Shown here: positions 34,404 through 42,827 of the stretch, in pieces
Layout of the letters: each line of letters opens with the position of its first letter
Position numbering within the stretch: the stretch's first letter is position 1
NCBI RefSeq assembly: GCF_009857605.1
Contig: NZ_WWCT01000006.1
Span: forward strand, 124,001-188,000
Reading direction: 5' to 3'
Length of the DNA: 64,000 nucleotides
Origin: Duganella levis
GTDB lineage: Bacteria > Pseudomonadota > Gammaproteobacteria > Burkholderiales > Burkholderiaceae_D
The notes under the pieces: model-generated
Told to the model about the DNA's origin: nothing
The model's database searches: none
What the model saw: the letters and a program-made list of their open reading frames with translations, nothing else
Program-made: the position numbers and the translations under genes

Positions 34404-36329
34404 TTATAGTTGGATGACAAAGCCGCCGTGCGGCTTGATGGTTACTGCTACTTTTTTGCCGGCAGCGATGCTGCGCTGGCTAAAATTGCGCGGGCCGTCG
34501 CCATCGGTGATGATGACGCCCTGCTTGTTGCCGATGAAGGACAGGTCCAGCGTCAGCGTTTTGTCGGTGGTTCCGCCGTTGATGCCGGCGATGTACCAGG
34601 TGTCGCCGGCGCGGCGGGCGATGACGGCGTATTTGCCCGGATAGCCGTCCACCAGGCGGCTGTCGTCCCAGCTACGCGGTAGCTTTTGCAGGAAGGTCTT
34701 TACGTAGTCCGGCGCGGTGGCCATGCCTTCCGGCGTGTCGGCAAAATGCTGGATGCCGGACAGGTACAGCACCGAGGTAGCCAGTTCAAAGCCGTTGCGG
34801 CTGGCGCGCTTGATGTTGGGGATGTCGCCGAACACCATCGGCGTGAAGTCCATCGGGTCGAACAGGTTGCGCGTGAATGGCAGCATCGCGGCGTGGCTTG
34901 GCATCAAATCCTGGTCCTTCTGTTCGAAGGTGGTGTACTCGAAGCCGCGGATCGCTTCCATGGTCATCAGGTTGGGCCAGGTGCGCGCCCAGCCGCGCGG
35001 CAGCGTGGAGCCGTGGAAGTTGACCAGCAGGCCGGCATCAGCGGCGTCGCGCAGGATGTCGTTGTAGTAGGCGATCATCGACTGGCCGTCGCCGGCGAAA
35101 AAGTCGATCTTCAGGCCTTTGATGCCGATGTCGCTCAAAAGCTTGAATTCTTTTACGCGCTGTTCGTGCGTGAGCAGCTGGCCTTTGGGCGTGTATTCAG
35201 TTTTGTTCCAGGCGCCGGACGAGTTATACCAGAGGATCAGGCCTACGTTTTTGGTGGCGGCGTAATCGGCCAGTTCCTTGATCTTGTCGTAGCCGATGTT
35301 GCGGTCCCAGTTGACGTCGATAAGGGTGTAGTCCCACTTCATGTCGGCGGCGTAGTCGATGAATTTCTTCTGTACGTCGTAGACTATGGAGTCGTCTTTC
35401 AGGATCGCCCAGCTCCACGACGCGTGGCCAGGCTTGACGCGCGTGGCGTCGAAGTCGACGGCGGGTGCGGCCAGGTCGGTGCCGAGCGTGGAGTTGGTGA
35501 CGGTGGCCAGTGAGCCGAGGGCGATGACGCGCCATGGGGAGGTCAGCGTGCCCTCCGTTTCCGCCAGCAGGCCGCCGTTGGTATAGACCTCGGCCGGCAT
35601 CGGGTTGCCGATGCTGTATATGCCGCCGCTGGACTCTTGTGCGAGGCGCGAGGCTTGCCAGCTGCCGTCCATATTCGCTTCGGAGATGGCTACCCAGTTG
35701 GCGCCGGTCTTGAACAGTGCGGGGAATACCCATCCTGCTTCGGTCGGCGATTTGGTGCCGGCCGCGATCTCCATCTGGTAGTGCTCTTCGTAGGATGGAT
35801 TGGTGTTGCTCCAGCCGGTTTGGGCGACGGCCATTGGTTGCAACCAGGCCTTGGCACCGCTTGGCAGCGCGAAGGTGGTGTGTTCCTGTACCAGTTTTTT
35901 CAGCGGCAGCGAGGTGTCGGCGACGATGTAGCGGAAGGCTACGCCGTCGTTCGACACGCGGAAGACGATGTCGATCTTCTGCTGCTTTTTGTTTTGCAGC
36001 GACCAGGTTTGTTCGTTGGCGCGGTAGGTGATGTCTTTGCGTTTGCCGACTGCCATCTGGTAGTGGTCCTCGACCGCGCGCGGCGTGGAGGTCGTCAGCA
36101 GCGTCAGGTCGTTGGTCAGGTCGGCGCCGGCCAGTTGCAGGCCGAGATCGGAGGCCTGCAGGACTGGCTTGCCGTCGCGGGCGATGGCATAGGTCAGCCG
36201 GCCGTCAGTCTGGCCCACGGTGACGGCGATGTGATTGTCCGGGCTATGCAGCGCGGCAGAAGGTTGCGCGGCGGCGGCCAGGGATGCGGCGGCGCAGGTC
36301 AGCGCCGTGACTACGGTTGTCTTCACCAT
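34404..36329 (-). CDS. GH97 retaining-type glycosidase, exported
   Basis: 641 residues, normal for GH97. Signal peptide MVKTTVVTALTCAAASLAAAAQ. N-terminal super-sandwich (about 25-280), central barrel and C-terminal domain. The nucleophile-type motif GLKIDFFAGDGQ aligns with the Asp of the retaining GH97 branch rather than the inverting alpha-glucosidase branch. Retaining GH97 enzymes are alpha-galactosidases or, in some Bacteroides members, beta-L-arabinopyranosidases. The arabinose context favours the last, but this is inference. It is probably the first gene of the hydrolase operon after a palindrome at its ribosome site. Confidence 0.9.
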   Translation of the reverse strand: MVKTTVVTALTCAAASLAAAAQPSAALHSPDNHIAVTVGQTDGRLTYAIARDGKPVLQASDLGLQLAGADLTNDLTLLTTSTPRAVEDHYQMAVGKRKDITYRANEQTWSLQNKKQQKIDIVFRVSNDGVAFRYIVADTSLPLKKLVQEHTTFALPSGAKAWLQPMAVAQTGWSNTNPSYEEHYQMEIAAGTKSPTEAGWVFPALFKTGANWVAISEANMDGSWQASRLAQESSGGIYSIGNPMPAEVYTNGGLLAETEGTLTSPWRVIALGSLATVTNSTLGTDLAAPAVDFDATRVKPGHASWSWAILKDDSIVYDVQKKFIDYAADMKWDYTLIDVNWDRNIGYDKIKELADYAATKNVGLILWYNSSGAWNKTEYTPKGQLLTHEQRVKEFKLLSDIGIKGLKIDFFAGDGQSMIAYYNDILRDAADAGLLVNFHGSTLPRGWARTWPNLMTMEAIRGFEYTTFEQKDQDLMPSHAAMLPFTRNLFDPMDFTPMVFGDIPNIKRASRNGFELATSVLYLSGIQHFADTPEGMATAPDYVKTFLQKLPRSWDDSRLVDGYPGKYAVIARRAGDTWYIAGINGGTTDKTLTLDLSFIGNKQGVIITDGDGPRNFSQRSIAAGKKVAVTIKPHGGFVIQL

Positions 36330-36335
36330 GTTCCT

Positions 36336-36349
36336 ACCATTTATATGGT
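36336..36349 (-). promoter_or_regulatory. Palindrome next to the GH97 ribosome site
   Basis: ACCAT-TTAT-ATGGT: a 5-bp inverted repeat with a 4-base loop, placed 6 bases before the GH97 ATG beside its AGGA ribosome site. Could be a small operator or an RNA hairpin limiting initiation; equally it may be incidental. Confidence 0.25.
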
Positions 36350-36415
36350 TGCGATACCCCGCCGCGTCGATGCGCGGTGTCTCCGGGGGCGAACGGTGCT
36401 GCTACTGCGTGTGAC

Positions 36416-37183
36416 TTATACCCAGCCTGCGTCGACGATGAATTCCTGCGCGGTGCACATGGCGCCGTCGTCGGCGGCCAGGAACAGCACCATCGATGCC
36501 ACGTGCTGCGGCATCAGCTTGTTCTGCAAGCACTGGTTACGCTTGATGTCTTCTTCGCCCGCTTCGTCCAGCCACAGGTCGATCTGGCGCTGGGTCATTA
36601 CCCAGCCCGGCGTGACCGTGTTGACGCGGATGCCGTGGGAGCCGAATTCGCGCGCCAGGCCACGGGTCAGGCCATGCGTGGCAGCCTTGGTGGTGGCGTA
36701 GGCCGGATAGCCGGCATTCTTGACATGCCACGAGATCGAGCCGATGTTGATGATCGAGCCGGCGCCCTTTTTCTGCATGCCCTGCAGGACAGCCTGGCAG
36801 GTGAAGAACATCGGACGCTGGTTGATGGCGATGCACTTGTCCCAGAAATCGGGCGTGACGTCGGCGGTTTCGTGGCGCTGGTCGTTGGCGGCGTTATTCA
36901 CCAAAATATCGAAGTCGCCAACCAGGCCGGCCAGTTCGGTGATGGTGGCCTGCAGCGCAGGGATGTCTGTAATGTCACACTGGCGGAACAGCGGTTCGGG
37001 ATAGCCGGCTTCCTTCACGCGGCGGATCAGCGCCAGGCTGGCATCGCGGGCGATGTCGACGAAAGCGACTTGCGCTCCCTGCTCTGCGAAGGAAATCACC
37101 ATGGCTTCACCGATGCCGGTGCCGCCGCCGGTAATGAATACGCGCTTGCCGCGCAGGCTGCCGAACTTGGCCAGTTGTGTCAT
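36416..37183 (-). CDS. XylB-like SDR sugar 1-dehydrogenase
   Basis: 255 residues. Rossmann motif TGGGTGIGEA, Asp43 in VDIARD, active site Ser149 in INIGSISWH, Tyr162 and Lys166 in AYATTKA. NNAANDQRHETADV and C-terminal CTAQEFIVDAGWV closely resemble Caulobacter XylB, the D-xylose 1-dehydrogenase of the Weimberg pathway. It is probably the first oxidation of L-arabinose (or xylose) to the lactone. Alternatives are a later oxidation of a 2-keto-3-deoxy acid. The gene follows the KGSADH gene by 30 bases on the same strand, completing the pathway block. Confidence 0.85.
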   Translation of the reverse strand: MTQLAKFGSLRGKRVFITGGGTGIGEAMVISFAEQGAQVAFVDIARDASLALIRRVKEAGYPEPLFRQCDITDIPALQATITELAGLVGDFDILVNNAANDQRHETADVTPDFWDKCIAINQRPMFFTCQAVLQGMQKKGAGSIINIGSISWHVKNAGYPAYATTKAATHGLTRGLAREFGSHGIRVNTVTPGWVMTQRQIDLWLDEAGEEDIKRNQCLQNKLMPQHVASMVLFLAADDGAMCTAQEFIVDAGWV

Positions 37184-37213
37184 ACAGTCTCCCTGATTTT
37201 TATCGCTGTTTTT

Positions 37214-38782
37214 TTAGTTACGAGTCAATTCACCTTCGCGGCGCAGCCAGGTGGCTGAGCCGTTGTCGCGCAGGACTTCAGGCAGCAAGCCTTGCGACAG
37301 GTTCTGATAGCACACCGGACGCAGGAAACGCGAAATCGCCCCCGTGCCGACCGACGTCGTGCGGCCATCCGAAGTCGATGGGAACGGACCGCCGTGCACC
37401 ATGGCGCTGCATACTTCCACGCCGGTTGGATAGCCGTTGGCCAGAATCCGGCCGACTTTACGCTCCAGCACCGGCAGCAGCGACTGCGCCGCTTCCAGAT
37501 CGCCTTCGTCCATCATCAGCGTGGCAGTCAGCTGGCCTTCCAGCTTCTCCGTGACCTGGCGCAGTTCCGCCACGTCCTTGCACACTACGACCAGCGACGC
37601 CGGGCCAAAAATCTCTTCCTGCAATGCGTGCTGCGACAGGAACGATGCCGCCGACGACACGAACAGCGCCGGCGCGCCCTTGCCTTCCGCTTGTGGCGCC
37701 AAGGCCAGCGTCTTCACGTCCGCATGTTCAGCCAACTGATTCACGCCGCGCGCGAAGTTACCGGCGATCCCCGGCGACAGCATCGAGCAGGCGGCGCCAC
37801 CCACCAGCGCGTGCGAAGCGGCGGCGGTGAAGCGTTGCAGGTCCGGACCATCAATCGCCAGCACCAGGCCAGGATTGGTGCACATCTGGCCCACGCCCAG
37901 CGTCAGCGAGGCGGCGAAACCGGCGGCGATATCTTCGGCGCGGTTCTTAAGCGCCTGCGGCAGCAGGAACACAGGATTGATCGAGCTCATTTCCGCATAT
38001 ACGGGAATCGGCACCGGACGCGCAGCGGCAGCCGCCATCAGCGCCAGACCACCACCACGCGAACCGGTAAAGCCGACCGCCTTGATGGCTGGATGACGCA
38101 CCAGCTCAATGCCCAGCTCATTGCCTACACCGGTCAGCAGCGAGAACACGCCGGCCGGCAGGCCGCAGATCTCAACCGCTTTGACGACAGCGCGGCCAAC
38201 CAGCTCCGAGGTGCCTGGGTGCGCAAAGTGCGCCTTCAGCACCACCGGGCAGCCGGCGGCCAGCGCCGACGCGGTATCGCCGCCAGCGACAGAAAAAGCC
38301 AACGGGAAGTTACTGGCCGCGAAAACAGCCACAGGGCCAAGGCCGATCATGCGCATGCGCAGGTCGGGACGCGGCGGCGTCCGATCCGGCAGAGCTTTGT
38401 CAAAGCGCACATCGTGCCACGAGCCTTCGCGCAGCAGGTTGGCAAACAGTTTCAGCTGGCCGACCGTGCGGCCACGCTCACCTTCCACGCGGGCGCGCGG
38501 CAGGCTGGTTTCTTCCATCACGCGCTCGACCAGCACATCGCCCAGCGCCATAATCTGCTCGCCGATGGTTTCGAGGAAGTAGGCGCGCTTGTCGTCGCTC
38601 AGCGCGCGGAAGGTGTCGAATGCTTCGTCGGCCAGGCGGCAGGCCTGGTCGATCTGCGATGCGTCCACGGTGCGGAACTCAGGTTCGATGACCTGGCCCA
38701 GCGCCGGGTTGTACGCACGGACGCCGGCGCCCGTGCCCTTGACGGCTTTGCCGCCGATCAGTGCATCACCAGTAATAATCAT
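37214..38782 (-). CDS. 2-ketoglutarate-semialdehyde dehydrogenase (NADP-type aldehyde dehydrogenase)
   Basis: 522 residues. Aldehyde dehydrogenase fold with Asn158 in AASNFP, Glu264 in YAEMSSINPVF and catalytic Cys301 in GVGQMCTNPG. The 520-residue length and the SNFPLAFSVAGGDTASALAAGCPVV block mark the KGSADH group, which oxidises 2-oxoglutarate semialdehyde to 2-oxoglutarate, the last step of the nonphosphorylative arabinose/xylose pathway. Overlaps the FAH-family gene by 4 bases (ATGA), so they are translated as a pair. Confidence 0.92.
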   Translation of the reverse strand: MIITGDALIGGKAVKGTGAGVRAYNPALGQVIEPEFRTVDASQIDQACRLADEAFDTFRALSDDKRAYFLETIGEQIMALGDVLVERVMEETSLPRARVEGERGRTVGQLKLFANLLREGSWHDVRFDKALPDRTPPRPDLRMRMIGLGPVAVFAASNFPLAFSVAGGDTASALAAGCPVVLKAHFAHPGTSELVGRAVVKAVEICGLPAGVFSLLTGVGNELGIELVRHPAIKAVGFTGSRGGGLALMAAAAARPVPIPVYAEMSSINPVFLLPQALKNRAEDIAAGFAASLTLGVGQMCTNPGLVLAIDGPDLQRFTAAASHALVGGAACSMLSPGIAGNFARGVNQLAEHADVKTLALAPQAEGKGAPALFVSSAASFLSQHALQEEIFGPASLVVVCKDVAELRQVTEKLEGQLTATLMMDEGDLEAAQSLLPVLERKVGRILANGYPTGVEVCSAMVHGGPFPSTSDGRTTSVGTGAISRFLRPVCYQNLSQGLLPEVLRDNGSATWLRREGELTRN

Positions 38783-39771
38783 AAGGTTTTCACTTTCGCG
38801 ACTTCGGTTTTGTACACGGCCAGCTTGTTGCGCAGCGCCGGGCCAAATTGCGGCGAATCGATTTCAAAGGTTTCGCCAGGCTGCACCACGATGTTGTCGG
38901 CCACGCTCAGGGTGGCGGTGCCGAAGAAGTGCACATGCACGTCGCCCGGACGCTTGAACAGCGGGTACTTGAAGTGATGGTGTTCCAGGTTGGCGATGGT
39001 GTGCGACATATTCTGTTCGCCGCTGAAGAATGGCTTCTCCCAGCGTACCTTGCCTTCCTTGTCGTAGATGCGCGAGGTGCCTTCAATGCTGGCTGGCGCT
39101 TCGCCGACCAGCAGCGCCGGACCCAGGCCGCAGACGCGCAGCTTGGAGTGCGCCAGGTACAGGTAGTTCTGGCGCTCGGTCACATGGTCCGAGAACTCGT
39201 TACCGATGGCGAAACCGACGCGGTATGGCTGGCCGTCGTCGCCGATCACATACAGGCCTGCGACTTCCGGCTCTTCGCCGCCGTCCAGCGCGAAGTCCGG
39301 CATCGACAGGTCCTGGCCGCTGGCGGCGACGATGGAACCATCGCCCTTGTAGAACCATTCCGGCTGCACGCCAGCTTCACCGGCGGCTGGCTTGCCGCCT
39401 TCCACGCCCATGCGGAACATCTTCATGGAGTCGCTCAGCGACTCGACGTCGCCGCCGATTTTCTTGTGCATGGCGTCGCGGGTGTCGGCGGAGCCGAGGT
39501 GGGTAAGGCCGGTGCCGGTGACGTAGGTGTGGGCGTCGTCGGTGTGATCGAGTGGCGACAGAAGGCGGCCGGCTGCGGCCACGGCGTCGAAGGCGGCAGT
39601 TTGCGCGCCGACCACTTTATCCACCAGCGCGGCCAGGCCGACCGATTTGCGGATCGCATCCTGGGCCAGCGCGTAGGTGGTGCTGTAGCCATCGATGATG
39701 CGGATGGTGTTCTGCTCCAGCACGCCGACCTGGCGCGCGCCTTGTTCGTTTTTGAATTGTACGAGTAACAT
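38779..39771 (-). CDS. FAH-family 2-keto-3-deoxy sugar acid dehydratase (AraD1/GguC type)
   Basis: 330 residues. Fumarylacetoacetate-hydrolase fold, with the acid residues of the metal site in GGEEPEVAGLYV and NEFSDHVTE, and C-terminal VHVHFFGTATLSV. It matches the AraD1/GguC family, close to Caulobacter XylX, which dehydrates 2-keto-3-deoxypentonate to 2-oxoglutarate semialdehyde. The two flanking genes (an IlvD/Edd-type dehydratase upstream and KGSADH downstream) place it exactly between those steps. A hydrolase role in an alternative branch is less likely. Confidence 0.88.
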   Translation of the reverse strand: MLLVQFKNEQGARQVGVLEQNTIRIIDGYSTTYALAQDAIRKSVGLAALVDKVVGAQTAAFDAVAAAGRLLSPLDHTDDAHTYVTGTGLTHLGSADTRDAMHKKIGGDVESLSDSMKMFRMGVEGGKPAAGEAGVQPEWFYKGDGSIVAASGQDLSMPDFALDGGEEPEVAGLYVIGDDGQPYRVGFAIGNEFSDHVTERQNYLYLAHSKLRVCGLGPALLVGEAPASIEGTSRIYDKEGKVRWEKPFFSGEQNMSHTIANLEHHHFKYPLFKRPGDVHVHFFGTATLSVADNIVVQPGETFEIDSPQFGPALRNKLAVYKTEVAKVKTL

Positions 39772-39789
39772 GGGGTCTCCTTGGAATCA

Positions 39790-39807
39790 CGCCCTCCGTA
39801 GAGGGCG
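39790..39807. other. Intra-operon hairpin between dehydratase genes
   Basis: CGCCCTC-CGTA-GAGGGCG: a perfect 7-bp stem with a 4-base loop in the 50-base gap between the IlvD-type gene and the FAH gene. No T-run follows on the minus strand, so it is more likely an mRNA stabilising or processing element than a terminator. Confidence 0.5.
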
Positions 39808-39821
39808 CGACAAAGTGTTAT

Positions 39822-41564
39822 TTAGTGCGAGTGGCGCGGTACCGCGGAGCCGCGGTTACCGACCAGGAAGTCGAAGTCGCAGCCTTCGTCGGCTTGCAGC
39901 ACGTGCTCGATGTACAACTGCTGGTAGCCGGTCTTGGGACCAGGCGCGCTGCCCTGCACGCGGACCGCCTGGCGTGCCGCCATCTCTTCGTCCGAAATCT
40001 CCAGGTTCAGCAAGCCGCCGGCGCAGTCCAGCGTGATGTAGTCGCCATCCTTGACGATGCCCAGCGGGCCGCCGGCCATGGCTTCCGGCGCCACGTGCAG
40101 CACCACGGTGCCGTAAGCGGTGCCCGACATGCGCGCATCCGAAATCCGCACCATGTCCTTTACGCCAGCCGCCAGCAGCTTGGGCGGCAGGCCCATATTG
40201 CCCACTTCCGCCATGCCCGGATAACCTTTCGGGCCGCAGTTCTTCATCACCAGCACCGAGTCCTTATCGACGTCCAGGTCCGGATCCATGATGCGCGATT
40301 TATAGTGCTCGAAATCTTCAAACACCACGGCCTTGCCGCGATGCTGCATCAGTTCAGGGGTAGCAGCCGATGGCTTCAGCACCGCGCCGCGTGGCGCCAG
40401 GTTGCCGCGCAAGATGCAGATGCCGCCGTCCTTGCGGATCGGGTTATCCAGCGTGCGGATTACTTCTTCATCGTAGATTGGCGCATCGACGCAATTTTCC
40501 CAGATGGTCTTGCCGTTGACGGTCAGCGCGTTCGGGTGCGGCAGAATGTTACCGTCGCCCATGCGGCGGATTACGCCAGGCAGGCCGCCTGCATAGTAGA
40601 ACTCTTCCATCAGGAAGCGGCCCGATGGCAGCAGGTCGACGATGGTCGGCGTGCCGCGGCCCACACGGGTCCAGTCTTCCAGTTCCAGATCGACACCGAT
40701 ACGGCCAGCGATGGCTTTCAGGTGGATCACCGCGTTGGTCGAACCGCCGATGGCGGCGTTGACGCGGATCGCGTTTTCAAAATTCTCTTTGGTCAGGATC
40801 TTCGACAGCTTCAGGTCCTGCTTCACCATCTCGACGATGCGAATGCCCGACATGTGGGCCAGCACGTAGCGGCGCGCATCCACTGCAGGGATAGCGGCGT
40901 TGTGCGGCAGCGAGGTGCCCAGCGATTCAGCCATGCAGGCCATGGTCGATGCGGTGCCCATGGTATTGCAGGTGCCGGCGGAGCGCGAGTGGCCCGCTTC
41001 TGCGCCAATGAATTCGTGCATAGAGATTTCACCAGCTTTCACTTGCTCATGCAGCTGCCATACAGCAGTGCCGGAGCCGATATTTTTACCGTTCAGTTTG
41101 CCGTTCAGCATAGGGCCGCCGGTAACTACGATGGTCGGGATATCAACCGAAGCAGCGCCCATCAGCAGCGCCGGGGTGGTCTTGTCGCAACCGACCAGCA
41201 GTACCACGCCGTCCATCGGATTGCCGCGGATCGATTCTTCCACGTCCATCGACGCCAGGTTACGGGTCAGCATGGCGGTAGGACGCAGGTTCGATTCGCC
41301 GTTGGAGAACACTGGGAATTCAACCGGGAAGCCGCCGGCTTCGTAGATGCCGCGCTTGACGTGTTCCGCCAGTTTGCGGAAATGGGCGTTGCAGGGTGTT
41401 AGTTCAGACCAGGTATTGCAGATGCCGATAATCGGCTTGCCTTCGAATTCGTGATCAGGAATGCCCTGATTTTTCATCCAGCTACGGTACATGAAACCGT
41501 TTTTGTCTTGGGTACCAAACCACTCGGCGGAGCGCAGCTTCACCTTTTTGTCATTCTCAGACAT
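39822..41564 (-). CDS. Sugar-acid dehydratase, IlvD/Edd family (L-arabinonate type)
   Basis: 580 residues. Iron-sulfur cluster cysteines by motif: Cys58 in TPCNAH, Cys126 in VGCDKTTPA and Cys199 in AGTCNTMGTAST, as in Rhizobium L-arabinonate dehydratase, whose length it also matches. It removes water from an aldonate, likely L-arabinonate, to give 2-keto-3-deoxy-arabinonate. ATG 41564 has GAGGAG 9 bases upstream; a longer frame extends to 41618 with no domain content. A GATATC palindrome lies 110 bases upstream, between this gene and galM. Confidence 0.92.
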   Translation of the reverse strand: MSENDKKVKLRSAEWFGTQDKNGFMYRSWMKNQGIPDHEFEGKPIIGICNTWSELTPCNAHFRKLAEHVKRGIYEAGGFPVEFPVFSNGESNLRPTAMLTRNLASMDVEESIRGNPMDGVVLLVGCDKTTPALLMGAASVDIPTIVVTGGPMLNGKLNGKNIGSGTAVWQLHEQVKAGEISMHEFIGAEAGHSRSAGTCNTMGTASTMACMAESLGTSLPHNAAIPAVDARRYVLAHMSGIRIVEMVKQDLKLSKILTKENFENAIRVNAAIGGSTNAVIHLKAIAGRIGVDLELEDWTRVGRGTPTIVDLLPSGRFLMEEFYYAGGLPGVIRRMGDGNILPHPNALTVNGKTIWENCVDAPIYDEEVIRTLDNPIRKDGGICILRGNLAPRGAVLKPSAATPELMQHRGKAVVFEDFEHYKSRIMDPDLDVDKDSVLVMKNCGPKGYPGMAEVGNMGLPPKLLAAGVKDMVRISDARMSGTAYGTVVLHVAPEAMAGGPLGIVKDGDYITLDCAGGLLNLEISDEEMAARQAVRVQGSAPGPKTGYQQLYIEHVLQADEGCDFDFLVGNRGSAVPRHSH

Positions 41565-41673
41565 GCAATTCTCCTCAGTATTTTCCTGTGCGGGGACGTG
41601 AATGTCATGCCCCCGCATCGATAGGGCATACTAAGATGTACTGAGATAACTTTCCAATAAATTGTTTATCGAC

Positions 41674-41685
41674 TTCGATATCGAA
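41674..41685. promoter_or_regulatory. Perfect 12-bp palindrome upstream of the dehydratase gene
   Basis: TTCGATATCGAA in the 132-base gap between galM and the IlvD/Edd gene. A nearby ATCGATAT half-copy follows. The GATATC core recurs in the LysR and ytfQ upstream regions, so it may be a shared operator. Confidence 0.4.
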
Positions 41686-41696
41686 ATCGATATGGG

Positions 41697-42755
41697 TCAG
41701 GCCACGCTGAAGCGGTAGGCCATCACCGTGGAATACTCCTCGTTCGGCCGCAGGATGGTCGACGGGAAGTCGGGGCGATTCGGCGAATCCGGGAAGTGCT
41801 GCGGTTCGAGGCAGAAGCCGCTGCGATAGCCGTAGATACGCCCTTTTCCACTGATGCTGTCGTCGAGGAAGTTGCCACTATAGAACTGGATACCCGGCTC
41901 CTGCGACAGCACTTCCAGCACGCGGCCGGACACCGGGTCGACCACGCGGGCCGCCACTTCCAGCGCTTTTTCCGCCGATTTATTCAAGACGAAGTTATGG
42001 TCGTAGCCCGAGCCGAAGTCCAGCTGCGCGTCTTTTTGGCCGATCCGTTCGCCGATCGTGTGCGGTACGCGGAAGTCGAACGGCGTGCCTTGCACCGATG
42101 CCGGGGCGCCAACTGGGATCAAACCTTTGCCCACTTCCGTGTACGCGTCGGCGACGATGGTCAACTCGTGACCGAGGATGTCGCCCTGGCCGGCCAGGTT
42201 GAAATACGCGTGATTGGTCAGGTTGATCGGCGTGGCTTTGTCGGCCACCGCGTGGAAGGCGATGCGTAACTCGTTATCGTTGCGCAGTTCATAAATGGCG
42301 GTGACTTCAACGCTGCCAGGGTAGCCCTGGTCGCCGTCCGGGCTGACGTAAGACAGGATCAGGCCCGCCGATTTCGGCGTGTTGAAGGTTTCGGCGTCCC
42401 ACAACTGGCGGTGAAAACCATTGGTTCCGCCGTGCAGATGGTTGGCGCCATCGTTCAGGTCCAGCTGATAGTCGACGCCGTCCAGCGTGAAACGGCCGTT
42501 GGCGATGCGGTTGCCGTAACGGCCAATCAGCGCGCCGAAGTAATTCGACTGCCCCGTGTACGCAGCGACGTTGTCGTAGCCGTGGCAGACATCGGCCAGC
42601 AGGCCGTCGCGGTCCGGCACGTGCAGTTCGGCGATCACGCCGCCCAGGTTACTGATCTTGGCGACCATGCCGTTGGCGTTGGTCAGCGTGTACAGCGTGG
42701 CTTCGCGGCCATCCGGCAACGTGCCGAATGGGGATTCTGTGATGGTAGCTTGCAT
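41697..42755 (-). CDS. galM: Aldose 1-epimerase (mutarotase)
   Basis: 352 residues. GalM fold with catalytic histidines His108 in NHLHGG and His182 in NLTNHAYFNL, Asp252 in GYDHNF and catalytic Glu286 in SQEPGIQFYSGNF. No signal peptide, so cytoplasmic. It interconverts the anomers of a sugar such as arabinose or galactose and feeds the correct anomer to the 1-dehydrogenase. Lies between the cytoplasmic GH43 and the IlvD/Edd gene; both flanking gaps hold inverted repeats. Confidence 0.93.
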   Translation of the reverse strand: MQATITESPFGTLPDGREATLYTLTNANGMVAKISNLGGVIAELHVPDRDGLLADVCHGYDNVAAYTGQSNYFGALIGRYGNRIANGRFTLDGVDYQLDLNDGANHLHGGTNGFHRQLWDAETFNTPKSAGLILSYVSPDGDQGYPGSVEVTAIYELRNDNELRIAFHAVADKATPINLTNHAYFNLAGQGDILGHELTIVADAYTEVGKGLIPVGAPASVQGTPFDFRVPHTIGERIGQKDAQLDFGSGYDHNFVLNKSAEKALEVAARVVDPVSGRVLEVLSQEPGIQFYSGNFLDDSISGKGRIYGYRSGFCLEPQHFPDSPNRPDFPSTILRPNEEYSTVMAYRFSVA

Positions 42756-42774
42756 CTTGGCTCTCTAATGACAA

Positions 42775-42805
42775 GGCGGCCGAGAGGTTTCCCTGTTCGG
42801 CCGCC
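42775..42805. other. Intra-operon hairpin upstream of galM
   Basis: GGCGGCCGA / TCGGCCGCC: a perfect 9-bp stem with a 13-base loop, in the 72-base gap between the cytoplasmic GH43 and galM. No T-run on the minus strand; probably a transcript processing or stability element. Confidence 0.5.
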
Positions 42806-42827
42806 GGAATATGGTGCGTTCGCGGAC

